Positions 35,458 to 49,169 are shown, numbered from the stretch's first letter. The stretch: DNA of 64,000 nucleotides from Centrapalus pauciflorus (GCA_020465985.1 JAANYP010006671.1:62001-126000); one strand, 5' to 3'. Translations and numbers: made by a program. The notes: generated by a model not told the origin, from the sequence alone.

Positions 35458-37097
35458 CTGATCACCATAGCCTTCAATATCTGTTCAATCAGAAGAATTT
35501 GAATATGCGACAGCGACGTAGTCTAGAGCTTCTGAAAGACTATGATTGTGAGACACAGTATCACCCTGGGAAGGCGAACGTTGTAGCTGACACCATGAGC
35601 CGTAAGGCGTGTGCCCAGATGATCACCTCAAAAGCTGCAAGGCTCGAGATCTCCTCTACGTTGATTGATAGCCTGAAAGTGGCTCAGTAGGAGGGTCTGC
35701 GGGAACATAATGTGAAGAGAGAGAGACTGGTGGGACAGATAGAGGCATTGGTCAGAAATGACTGGGGCTTGTACGTGCTGAGAGACAGAGTCTGGGTTCC
35801 CAGAGTTGGGAACTTGCGGCAGTTAATTCTTGATGAGTCGCATAAATCGAGACTGTCTATTCATTCTGGGAGCACCAAGATGTATAGAGATCTTAAAGAG
35901 TTCTATTGGTGGCCGGGTATGAAGAGAGACGTGGGCCGATACGTCGAGCAGTGTATAACTTGTCTGAGAGTCAAGACTACGCACCAGAAGCCACACGGCC
36001 AGCTACAGCCGCTGGAGATCCCCGAGTGGAAGTGGTACCACATCACGATGGATTTCATCGTTAGACTTCCTCGCACCATTTGTGGGAACGACATGATCTA
36101 GGTCGTAGTGGATCGATTGACCAAGAGTGCGCACTTTCTTGCTATCCGGGGTACAATCACGATGGATCAGCTAGCGCGGCTGTACATTAGTGAGATCGAG
36201 TCGAGGCACGGGGTTCCGAAGTCGATTACTTCTGATCGTGACACCCGATTTACTTCGCAGTTCTGGCAGAGCTTCCAGAGAGAGATGGGAACACGGGTTC
36301 AGCTGAGTACAGCTTATAGGCCTCAGATAGACGGGCAAGCTGAGCGCACGAATCAGACACTCGAGGATATGCTGCGAGCATGTGCCATTGACTTCAAGGG
36401 TAGCTGGGATGTGCATATCACGTTAGTTGAGTTCGTGTCTAAAAATAGCTACCACGCCACGATTAAGATGACTCCATTTGAAGCGTTATATGGCTGAAAG
36501 TGTCTAACCTCAGTGTGTTGGGGCGAGGTCGGTGAGCGACTGATTAGTGGGCCCGAGCTACTTCAAGACACGAGTGACAAAGTAGCTGTGATCCGTTAAC
36601 ACATGCGAGTTGCTCCGAGCCGTCTAAAGAGTTATGTTGACCGACGTACCTCAGTGCTTGAGTTCAGTGTGAGTGATCAGGTGTTGTTGAAAGTGTCTCC
36701 GTGTAAGGGTGTGATCCGATTCAGGCACCGGGGTAAGCTGAGTCCGAGGTATATTGGGTCGTTTAATATAGTGGCCAGGGTCAGAGATCAGGCCTACCGA
36801 CTGAGATTATCGCCCGAGTTGGCCAGTGTGCACGACACATTTCATGTGAGTCACTTGAAAAAGTACCTAGCGAAAGAGGATCAATATGTTCCGTTATTTG
36901 AGATATATGTAGATGATCAAGTGAGATATGCTGAACAGCCCGAGATGATTTGTGATCGCAAAGTCAAGAAGTTGCGCAATAAAGAGAGATCACTGGTACT
37001 CGTTCAGTGGAGACACCATAAGGGTACCAGCGCGACTTAGGAGCCCGAGGCTGAAATGCGGAGTCATTATCCTTACTTGTTCCAGAATCAGAGTTAG
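35458..37097 (+). pseudogene. RNase H end, integrase and C-terminus of element G
   Basis: One unbroken frame with stops at 35688-35690 (TAG), 36099-36101 (TAG), 36495-36497 (TGA), 36597-36599 (TAA) and 37038-37040 (TAG), then a natural stop at 37095-37097. There are no frameshifts across 1.6 kb. All five stops are one C-to-T or G-to-A transition from the codon expected by comparison with J. Motifs: HSGSTKMYRDLKEFYWWPG, LRVKTTHQKPHG, SITSDRDTRFTSQFW, IDGQAERTNQT. Confidence 0.85.
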
Positions 37098-37131
37098 ATA
37101 CTGGGATGGAATCTTTGTAAGGCGGAGGATT

Positions 37132-39101
<1,970 letters not shown>

Positions 39102-39204
39102 ATGTTATATATTAAAGTAACAAAAAAAATAGTCGTTTACTTGATTGTCAGCTAGCTTTACTATTCGGTGAACAGTAAAAAAGTGTGATCGCTTAATCAA
39201 CTAA

Positions 39205-39576
39205 AAGGGTGTTTGGTTTTGCGTTATAAATTAGATTATTAGCTTATTACGTTACAATAACACAAATAATTGGTTTAAATTGTTTGGATTGCATTCCTTA
39301 ATAAGTGATTATTTGTGTTTAGAGTTATTCATACCACACTTTTTCTTAAGTTAAAACATGTAGCTTATTTGCTTAATAAGTGATTATTTGGTCATTTTAC
39401 ATGTTAAAACGCAAATCCAAACACTTTAAAATCTGATTATTTGATAATTACGATAGCAAACAACAGAAGCTAAACCAAACACTACATTTCCGGCAGCACT
39501 TTTTGTTACAGCTATTATCTGATATTAGTTTCTAAAACGCTACATTACTTTTTTAAACGCAAATCCAAACACCCTA
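39205..39576. mobile_element. PIF/Harbinger-like MITE
   Basis: 372 bp with terminal inverted repeats AAGGGTGTTTGG and CCAAACACCCTA, subterminal GCGTT / AACGC, and TAA duplicated at 39202-39204 and 39577-39579. TIR type and 3-bp TWA target fit Tourist-like MITEs. No coding. Confidence 0.7.
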
Positions 39577-39605
39577 TAAGTAATAAAAGTTTTGTCATTT
39601 TAAAA

Positions 39606-39902
39606 TAGCTGAGACGAAATACAATTTTATGTTAAAATGTAGATAAAAGAAAAGCGGTCATGATGATATATTTTAATTTATATATATATAATATATGAGA
39701 CGTTATAATAGAAAAAAATAAATATATATTACATATAAAATAAAATATTTAGCCAGCTGCATGTCTGCCTGTTTAAAGAAAATGGTTCCGACGATGATAA
39801 ATTTTGTATTAGAATGTAGACAAAAATAATGCGATCATAATGATATATTCAAATTTTAATAAAATATATTATATCAAAAGTTATCACAGGAAAACAAAAA
39901 TG

Positions 39903-39982
<80 letters not shown>

Positions 39983-40015
39983 AATAAAAAATAAGTCAGC
40001 TGTTTATCTGCCGGT
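39606..40015. repeat. Diverged tandem duplication with (TA)n
   Basis: Two related units, about 39606-39775 and 39782-40015. They share the order of 'aaattttgt/tattagaatgtaga', 'gcgatcat(a)atgatatatt' and 'agtcagctg..tctgcc(g/t)g'. The second holds a (TA)n run at 39906-39978. Confidence 0.55.
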
Positions 40016-41088
40016 TTGAACTGTCTGGCAGCTTCACTGTTCATGTGAAACACATTTGTAAATAGTCTTATTAGTAACAGATTTAGTTTACATTTATTTT
40101 GAATTATATTATATTTGAGTTAAATTATATCATATTTGTATTAAACATATATTTAGAAAGAAATACAAACTGACATATGACGATGGTAATGACTTGAAGG
40201 GTAGTTGTAGTAGGCTACAGGTATCATCTCGTCGCTTATTTAATAATTTTAATTTATATATTATATATGCTAGGTTAGAAAGTCATGTATTATATACGTA
40301 GATTAATAAAACTATTTACAACAACAATAGCAACGGCAACAAGTTTCGAAACCATGGAGATGGTGTGTGTGAATATAGGTAAAGGGTTGATGTCGACAGT
40401 CTTGTCCGGCGTAACTACGTCGCAAATGTGAGCTCGAACAGGTGGCAACTATAATATAATTCGGCATAAGAGACATATAGAGAAACACAACTTATGGCTG
40501 CAAAGATTAATAGCATACAAAACGTAATAGTAAAAAAAAAATCCTAATCATATATAAGTTATGTTAATGAATATTGGGAGATTTATGATAGTCGGTCCAT
40601 GTGGCTATGCTTGTGTGCACCGGTCCATGTTGATCATACAAGTACGGTATCTTAATATTCGATTTACTTTCTAAGAACATGTGTACTATACGAGTTGACA
40701 CCTAGGCTCTAATAAGTCATCCATTCTTTCTTGTCTAAGGTGTGTCCTCAGATAGTCCCACGTGTGAATGTGGTACTAGTACCAAAACAAACAAGTACTA
40801 AACCGAAATCTAAGAAAACCAAAATTGAATCTCGTATTGTACTTTGAAACCCGACAAAATGCTACGTTATATAATTATCACAAATGACAATCACGTATAC
40901 ATTAAAATAAAATAAACACTCAATATTACGTAAATAATCAATATTAAGATATTAAAAAAATTCAAAATCATTTTTTCGGATTTCGGATATTTTGGATATC
41001 CAAAAATTTGGAAACTATCTCACTATCCGAATCCGAATCCGAATTCAAAGTTTCAGATTTCCAATTTTCGGACATCCGAAAATCCAGA
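40016..41088. other. AT-rich intergenic stretch, no gene seen
   Basis: No coding frame or RNA gene recognised. The last 160 bp contain CCGAATCCGAATCCGAA and TTCGGAT words that continue on the other side of solo LTR I at 51701, marking one pre-insertion locus. Confidence 0.55.
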
Positions 41089-41626
41089 TGTAACACCCTA
41101 CTTTTCTTCTAATACCACGTAAGACTTATAGTCCACGTCCTCCAACATAATGTAATCATCATCAATGGTAAACAACTAATTAACTATTAGACATCCACTA
41201 TAAACATAATAATCACAACTGAACGGAAACCAACTCCCATTAATAAAGTCTAGTAATCCACAATTAAGATATGGTTTACAGTCATCCCAAAAATAGATTG
41301 GCCGATACACTAAACCATAAAATGCAAAAGACTACTAACTAAGGTAGTGACTAGCTATGGTCCATGGAGGGTCTCTACTGTGCCCGCTGTATCTCTAGCC
41401 TTGAGTCTCGTACCTGAGATGCACATTTAAAACAACTGTCAGCTATAAAGCTGGTGAGTTACAGTAAACAACATTAAATAAGATTTAGCAAAATAGTTAG
41501 CACAATCTAACAACAAGATAATCGACTCTATGTGCGGTCGACAACAACAACCTGACACCTCATCGGAAGCGACCCGGAATAGCCTGCGTAGCCTACTCCA
41601 CGAAGTAGTGGCTAGGCCAGGATCTC

Positions 41627-41994
41627 TAGGTTGGGTAGTTTGTGTTTTATTTCATTTGTAATTGTCTTTTATTTCAATCCTGTAGGTTTATTTTGTAATA
41701 AGTTGTAATATTTTCGTTACCCTGTAATTGTCTTTTATTTCTATATAGTTTTCTCTTTTGATAGAAAGTATATGGGTAGTTTGTGTAAACCCTCAACCTT
41801 AGGTCCTAGGTATAAAGGCATGTGCCTAGGGTTTTGTATTGTAACCTTTTCACTTTATAATATCCAACGCAATTGGTGGCTGCACATGTGCACATTGACA
41901 TTGATAGATCTTCTTATTCTCTTTGTTCTTTTGCATGAATCAGGCGTATTATCATTGTGAGTGCTTAATATTTGTTTGGGACCACTACAACAAA
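41627..41994. repeat. Possible small nested LTR or TRIM
   Basis: TTGGGTAGTTTGTG at the left and CAAATTACCCAACA at the right form imperfect ends around an AT-rich insert with a TATAAAGG box. No clean target duplication was found. Confidence 0.25.
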
Positions 41995-42397
41995 TTACCC
42001 AACAGGGCCTCTACTCTACGTATAACAACTCAACATATGATCCACGTCTGTTGTGTGCCAACATGTAGTCAACGTATAAAGGAATCCCATGGCACCCGGA
42101 TAGTGAAACAACAACCTCTTTTTAAAACACGGTTATCAACGTTAGTGCATCTACTAAAAGAAGGTAAGTAACTCACCTAGATCGTGACTACAATCAAGAC
42201 ATCTACTAAGGTCTCGACTGGTCCAAGGCTCAACTGCAATCCTGGAAACATATAAAGACAACTACGATGTAACTACTACTCACAACACATTACAACTATA
42301 CTATTAATTCTACAATTCAAAATAAGTCAACATGTCAAACCACGCGAGCACGATCAGGAGCGTGCCATGATCGTGGTGGCGATCACCCCATCGCGGT

Positions 42398-44194
42398 TAT
42401 AACACCTTGCTTTTAATTGCATTTTTATTTTTAGTAATTTTGAGCAATTTGCGTAAAATGATGTAATTTCGAGATTTGGTATAAATAGGGGCTGAGAGCT
42501 CATTTTCTCATTTCTTGCAAGCCAAATTCCCTTCCAGAGCTTCTCTCTCTAGAACCCGAAACTTCTCTCTAACTTTTCTCCCAAACCGACCGGCCAAATC
42601 TCGAGTTCTATACGTCATCGGAAAGATCTCGAAGAGTACTACACGGATTAGCTATTGCATGTGCGATTTCATACGGTTTTGAGGTAAGAATCGCCCTTTT
42701 CGTTTCTGCATTTTTCGGTTTTGAAGTAAAATTTGAGTTTATCATTCTTAGGCGATTTAAAGCTAATTTCGTATGAGTTTTAGCTAGAATATGATAGATT
42801 ATGTATAATATAATCAAACCGAGGCTTATTACTTAGCTTATTTGTGATTATTAGGCTTGAAAATGCATGTTTAAAGCTGTAACTTATGAACAAACTCGAG
42901 TATGCATAGAACAAATTCGAAATGCCAAGAACAAGCTCGAATAGAGCTAAATTCGAGATATAGGTTCGAATTTAGCTTCAGATTCGAATAAGGTTCGAAT
43001 CTAACCCCCCCTATTCGAGTTTGTCTTCGAGTTTGACTCCATGTGTTCGAATTTGTTCATTAAATTCGAAACCTTCCCCCTAAATTCGAATTTAATTGAT
43101 AAAATTCACGGACAACGCATAAATTAGCATAATAAATAGCAAAATATTTAGCTAGAAGTTATGGCTTATAGATGTTGGAATATTGGGCTAGCAGTATTAA
43201 TTTAGCACATGTTCTGTAATATTAAACTTCAGATATTATGCATAAGCTGTTTAGCCCAGTTGCGAGTCAAAGCCAGTGCCAGAATATATTAAAGTCTAGA
43301 TAAGCAAGTGCAAGCATTATAAAGCAATATAAAGCGTAAATAAGCCCGAGCAAGCATTTCAGAGTATTTCAAAGCATTTTCAGTACAGTGAGTAACAGTT
43401 ATTCTTGTTTACATGTCTTATATGAAATTGAGACATAAATTGCTTCTATATGACTTCTTTGGAATTCAGTAGACTTTTGTGAGTGAAGGCGAACACTGTG
43501 GTACAGGTGATGCCCAGCTTAGCCGGAACTTACATTTGATCTATTAATATGCATATTTATCTACTATCTGTTTATTGTTCTGCATACTATACAGCAAGCT
43601 TTGTTTTAGCGTTTCTTTGTGCATATCATAAGCATTATATTTAGCAAGGAAGCAATCTGATGCTCACCACTATCCCTAAGCATTATGCGGGTAGCTAGCC
43701 CCGCATCATAGATTGATCATCTGTCAGCGGTAAACCCCTAGTGGTGGCATCTCCTTTCTGCGTGAAATGTCTCAATTGTGCAAGCATTCTTTCTGGGTAT
43801 TAAGCAAACAAGCAAGCAAGCATAACAGCCTTTATAGGCACTTTCGCCTCATATTTTACATGCATTCATGAATATCTGTTTACTCACTAAGCATTAGCTT
43901 ACAGTTGCTACTCACAATTTTTACAGGAAAAGGTAAAGAACAAGCTGGACCTTCTGCTTAGGTCTATTTTCTGATCAACCCAGAGGACTTAGCTCACTTT
44001 CAGCTTATGGTATAGCTTTATGATGCCTTGGGTTCTGGGTAGCTGCTTTTATTTAAATTGTGATGTTTTTAGCAACTTAGTACTGTAACCTCGTAGAACG
44101 TGTAGTGCAAGACTTATTGTAATATTTTATTTAGCTTTATGCAAGTATTATTATTCCTGGGATAAGCAAGCGTGATTAAAGCAAGGATGTGACA
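42398..44194 (+). repeat. 5' LTR of element H
   Basis: 1797 bp. TATAAATA box at 42480-42487, donor GAG|GTAAGAA at 42684, and a cluster of ATTCGAAT / CTCGAG / TTCGAG words at 42890-43090. A seven-codon ORF (42658 to about 42681) is the only ATG in the predicted first exon. Confidence 0.9.
42480..42487 (+). promoter_or_regulatory. TATA box of element H LTR
   Basis: TATAAATA followed by AGGGG, 82 bp into the LTR. It predicts a start near 42510, so U3 is short and R plus U5 are about 1.7 kb. Confidence 0.75.
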
Positions 44195-44397
44195 TGATGG
44201 TATCAAAGCATTAGTTTGAGGGATTCAAGTGTTAGACATAACACTTGGACTCAAACTTTTAAGCAAAGATATTAGCTTCGAATATCTAGGCTTTAACTTG
44301 ACCTGAGATAGGCTTTGACTTTGCTTTAGGAATTGGGAAGTGGGGTAGAATAGGAGTTATGCCTATTCTTATGCAAGTATTATTTATATAATTTCAG
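42684..44397 (+). other. Predicted leader intron of element H
   Basis: Donor GAG|GTAAGAA, acceptor TATATAATTTCAG at 44397, then AACATG. The intron (1714 nt) contains the CpG motif cluster, the end of the LTR and the primer-binding site. Confidence 0.62.
44198..44209 (+). other. Primer-binding site of element H
   Basis: TGGTATCAAAGC, three bases after the LTR; one mismatch to the usual TGGTATCAGAGC. Confidence 0.8.
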
Positions 44398-44400
44398 AAC

Positions 44401-46875
44401 ATGTCTGGATCTGGTGAAGGAGCTGGAGGTGGACTCACTCCTGAACAGATAATGCAAATTATGCAAACTATGCTTAATGAGAACAACGAGCGTTTAGCTA
44501 AGTTCTTGCAAGATCAGTTTCGTGCTCGTGATGAAGCCGAAACTAAGCGTAGAGAAGAACGTAGGAAAAAGCAACACGATGATACTGGACGCCACAACGA
44601 TGACACCGACGAGGAGGAAGCTCCTGTAGTCCCTCCTAAGGGCTGCAACTTCCGTTACTTCAAAGCTTGCGGAGTTCAACCTTTTAAGGGTGCTGCAAAC
44701 TCTATCGAAGCGCTCGAGTGGATCACTGGCATCGAGCGGATATTTCTCATCAGTGACTGTGCTGAAGAATCCAAGGTCAGCTTTGCTACTACATTGTTCG
44801 AGGGTGGCGCTGTTATGTGGTGGAGGTCTCAGGAGAACATGCACGGAGCCAACTGGATTAAGTCCCTATCTTGGGATGAATTCAAAGTTATCTTCTTTCG
44901 TCAGTACTGCCCAGCTGAGGAAAAGAAGCATTTGGAAGAGAAGCTGATGTCTCTTACTCAGGGAACCAAATCGGTGACTGAGTATGAGATTGAATTTACC
45001 CGACTTAGCCTGCTGTCTGACTACCAGGTTGCTACGGAGGAGCGAAAGATCGACCGTTTTCTGATGGGTCTGCATCCCGAGTATCAGAAGTTCTTGAAGC
45101 ACCAGAGGTATACCAATTATGCTGACTGTGTTGAAGCTGCTCGAATTCTCGAGCAGGATTTTATTCGAGCTGGAGGAGTTCCTGCTTCATCTGTTAACCC
45201 GACATGTCCCTCACCGCCCAAGAAATCGCGCACTGGAAGCTATTCTGGATCTTCATCCAGATATTCTCAGCCACAGCAGTCTCAGTACCGACAGTTCAGC
45301 TCACCTCCGGCACAGCAATCTCGATCTTATGCGGTACATTCTGAGCCGAGGCAGTGTCGCCGCTGCCAGAAGTCACACATTGGGCGTTGTAACCCCAATG
45401 ATGTGAGGTGCTACGTGGGCAACGAAATAGGACATAGCAGTGAAGAATGTCCTAACAAAGTTAAAGTTTGCAATAACTGTGTACGCCCTGGACATAATGA
45501 GCATGCATGTACGCATCCATTCAGCATAATTTACCCGAGTGCAGAGCATCATCCGCGATTGCAGCAGCAGCAACACCGACCTCAACAACAATATCAACAA
45601 CAACAGCAAAGACAAAATCAACCGGCCCGACATAGCACATCGCGAGGAGGTTCTAGTCGCCGTAACGAGCCAGCTCGGAGTCAGAATCGCGCATTCCAAA
45701 TAACGGCCGAGCAAGCAAAGGAAATACCAGATGTGGTATCTGGTATGTTTCTCGTTAAATCCGTACCTACTAGAGTTATTTTTGATTCCGGAGCCAACCG
45801 TTCCTTCATATCAAATTCATTTGCATCTAAACTTGGAATTGCACCGACTACTCTACCTGTTATCTTTGATATTGAAACGGCTAGTAATGTAAGTGTGTCT
45901 ACCGATAAAATTTACCGTGACTGCATCATTCTGCTCGACAACTGTACTTTCCAACTAGACCTTATCCCGATAGACTTTCACGAATTCGACGTCATCGTGG
46001 GTATGGATTGGCTTGATCATCATGACGCCAACATTGTCTGCAAGAAGAAGTTAATAAAGCTCACTACTCCGGATGGCCGCAATATTTGCATCTACGGTGA
46101 CAGAAAGACAGGTGAGATATGCTTAATTTCTGTAGTCAAAGCTAGGAAGCATATAGCTAAAGGTTGCGTGTCATACTTAGCATATGCGATAGATGCTAAG
46201 TCTGAAAAGAAAGCATTAGCCGAGGATCCGATAGCCTCCGAGTTTCCCGATGTCTTTCCCGAGGACATCTCTGGACTCCCACCAGACCGTCAGGTGGAGT
46301 TCAGAATTGATTTAGTGCCCGGCGCGGCACCAATTGCTCGAGTCCCGTATAGACTTGCACCTGCTGAGATGCAAGAAATGATGAACCAATTGCAAGAATT
46401 GCTAGATAAGGGACTCATACGACCAAGTTCATCTCCCTGGGGAGCTCCTGTTCTTTTCGTTAAGAAGAAAGATGGGACTCTCCGGATGTGCATTGATTAT
46501 AGGGAGTTGAACAAGGTAACAATAAAGAACAAATATCCGTTGCCCAGAATAGACGATCTTTTCGACCAGCTTCAGGGAGCCAGTTACTTCTCGAAGATCG
46601 ATCTTAGATCTGGGTATCATCAGCTCAAAGTTCGTGAAGAAGACGTCCCTAAAACGGCTTTCCGTACTAGATATGGGCATTACGAGTTTCTTGTTATGCC
46701 CTTTGGTCTTACAAACGCTCCTGCGGCGTTCATGGATCTGATGAACCGCGTTTGTAGACCAATGCTCGATAAGTCTGTTATCGTCTTTATAGACGATATT
46801 CTCATCTACTCGAAAACCGAAGCTGAGCATGCTGTGCATCTTAGAGAGCTGCTAGAGTTGCTGCGCAAAGAGTGA
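44401..46875 (+). pseudogene. gag-protease-RT of element H
   Basis: An 824-codon frame, the longest intact retroelement frame here. The gag core spans about residues 60-280 with MWWRSQ and RQYCPAEE. Zinc-knuckle motifs run from residue 319: CRRCQKSHIGRC (short spacing), CYVGNEIGHSSEEC (second Cys is Gly) and CNNCVRPGHNEHAC. A Gln-rich linker follows. Protease FDSGANRSF has its Asp at residue 462. RT has DYRELN, SKIDLRSGYHQ, MPFGLTNAP and catalytic FIDD at residues 796-799. A TGA at 46873-46875, where D and E have an Arg codon, ends it; RT coding continues to the intron at 46918. Confidence 0.9.
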
Positions 46876-46917
46876 CTTTACGCCAAGTTCTCTAAATGCG
46901 AATTCTGGTTGCGACAG

Positions 46918-47007
46918 GTGCTTACAATCTCGATTTATTCATTTTTAAGCTTATCTTTTCTTAAATTTCATGCTCAGCGTTAACTTGCAAATCTTGTATC
47001 TTATCAG
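46918..47007 (+). other. 90-bp intron-like insertion in pol of element H
   Basis: Coding ...FWLRQ, then GTGCTT ... TTATCAG (90 nt), then IQFLGHV in phase. A TTAACTTG segment near the 3' end is shared with the D insertion. It contains in-frame stops. Confidence 0.7.
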
Positions 47008-48150
47008 ATACAATTCCTTGGTCATGTGATATCTGGTGAAGGAATCTCTGTGGATCCTTCTAAGATAGAAGCCATTCAAAATTGGGAAGCTCCCAAATCA
47101 GCTACTGAGATCCGAAGTTTCTTGGGATTGGCGGGTTACTACCGTCGATTCATTAAGGACTTCTTAAAACTAGCCATGCCTCTTACATCTCTTACTCGCA
47201 AGAGTGTTCCCTTTATTTGGGAAGAAGCTCAAGAGACCGCATTCCAAACTTTAAAACAGAAACTCATCGAAGCGCCTATTTTGGCCTTACCCGAAGGCAA
47301 TGAAGACTTTGTGGTCTTCAGCGATGCTTCATATCAAGGGCTTGGGTGTGTTTTGATGCAAAGAGGCAAAGTCATAGCATATGCTTCTCGCCAACTTAAG
47401 GATCATGAAAAGAGTCATCCGACTCATGACCTTGAACTTGCTGCCGTGACTTTCGCATTGAAAACATGGTGACATTATCTCTATGGCACCAAATGTCAGC
47501 TGTATACGGATCACAAGAGCCTTAAGTACATTTTCAGTCAGAAAGAGCTCAACATGTGCCAGCGACGCTCCATGGAACTTATCAAAGACTATGACTGTGA
47601 TATTTTGTATCACCCTGGCAAAGCGAATGTGGTGGCCGACGCATTGAGTCGTAAATCTTACTCTGCTAAATGTCTCTATACCTTGACCCATACTTTGTTT
47701 TCATCTACTCTGATTGATGAAATTCTCGTTGCTCAAGCCGAAGCCCTAAAAGAAGAAAATCTCAACTCTGAGGATATGAAAGGGCAACTTCAATTCTTAA
47801 TCGATAACTCTCGCGGCTTGAAACTTTTCAAAAATCGATTTTTGGTTCCGAAATTTGGTGATGTTCGACAGAAAATTCTTTCGGAAGCTCACTGTTCTAA
47901 CTTCTCGGTACATCCTGGCAGCACCAAGATGTACAACGATCTAAAAGCCGAGTATTGGTGGCCCGGTATGAAGAGAGACGTAGGTCAATATGTCGATAAT
48001 TGTGTTACGTGCCGATTGGTCAAAGCGGAGCATCAGCAGCCTTATGGCAGTCTACAGCCTCTACCGATTCCCGAGTGGAAGTTCGATCACATCACGATGG
48101 ACTTTGTGACGAAGCTTCCGACTACGCGAAGACAGCATGGGTCATTGTAG
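47008..48150 (+). pseudogene. RNase H and integrase start of element H
   Basis: IQFLGHV through SFLGLAGYYRRFIKDF, an RNase H FSDAS motif (Tyr replaced by Phe) and DALSRKSY. A TGA at 47470-47472 sits where E-like copies have Arg. The integrase zinc-binding segment (HPGSTKMY, NCVTCRLVKAEH) follows. The frame is lost near 48133, where about 10 nt are missing relative to E. Confidence 0.85.
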
Positions 48151-49130
48151 ATCGTCTAACCAAAGTCGCTCATTTCATTCCAATTCGCGAGAACTACTCA
48201 TTGGAGAAGCTAGCTAAGTTGTATATAGACGAGATCGTTACTCGACACGGAGTGCCTCTGTCAATCGTTTCAGATCGCGACAGCCGGTTCACTTCGAGGT
48301 TCTGGAGTGCATTGCAAGATGGTTTAGGCACCAAGATCAGAATGAGCACGGCATATCATCCGCAGCCTGATGGCCAAAGTGAGCGCACGATCCTTACACT
48401 CGAAGACATGCTGCGGGCATGTGTTCTTGAGTTTAGCGGTAATTGGGACGACCACTTGCCGTTAGCAGAGTTTTCTTATAACAATAGTTACCACTCATCC
48501 ATCAAAGCCGCACCTTTCGAAGCCTTATACGGACGCAAGTGTCGAACTCCTACGTGTTGGCATGAAGCCGGTGAAGCACCAATCGCCGGTCCCGAGCTAC
48601 TTCAACAGACTAATGAAAAGATCAGAATTATTCGCCAACGCTTAGAAACTGCTCAATCTCGACAGAAATCGTATCACGACCGACGTCATAAGCCTTTAGA
48701 ATTCCAGAAGGACGATTATGTCGTATTAAAAGTCTCGCCGATGAAAGGTGTGTTCAGATTTGGCAAGCGTGGCAAGTTAGCACCACGATTCGTTGGTCCT
48801 TTCAAGATCACCGAGCGTGTTGGGACTCAATCTTATCTGTTGGACTTGCCGAGCGAACTATCAAACATTCACCCCGTATTTCACGTTTCGCAGCTAAGGA
48901 AGGGCAAAGAAGATGACAGAGAAAAGTGGGACGATCATCTGACTTATAAGATTAATGAGAAGCTGCAATGTGACGAGCCTGAAGTCATTCTAGAGACAAA
49001 GATGAAGAAGTTTAGAAATCGAGAGGTAGCAATGGTGTTGGTGCAATGGAGAACTTCTCACGGAACTTCTCAGACCTGGGAATCCGAGCAAGACATGAGA
49101 GTTCGATATCCGTATTTGTTTGAGCCTTAG
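48151..49130 (+). pseudogene. Integrase core and chromodomain-like end of element H
   Basis: Continues in a different frame: WVIVDRLTKVAHF, SIVSDRDSRFTS, DGQSERT, NNSYHSS, then a GPF/Y-like region (GKLAPRFVGPFK) and a chromodomain-like C-terminus ending RYPYLFEP. No further stops until 49130. Confidence 0.88.
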
Positions 49131-49132
49131 GT

Positions 49133-49148
49133 ACTTCGAGGATGAAGT
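49133..49148 (+). other. Short hairpin before the H 3' LTR
   Basis: ACTTCG-AGGA-TGAAGT directly after the pol stop and before purine-rich GCGTGGTGGG, matching the E hairpin. Confidence 0.55.
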
Positions 49149-49169
49149 GCAAGCGTGGTGGGCTCATAC

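Noticed and set aside
40980..41080. Telomere-like or satellite repeat (CCGAATCCGAATCCGAA)
   Set aside because: Only three tandem units followed by degenerate words; too short and not the plant telomere repeat TTTAGGG.
41772..42171. Short open frames in the insert within solo LTR I
   Set aside because: No motif or homologous context; AT-rich LTR-like DNA.
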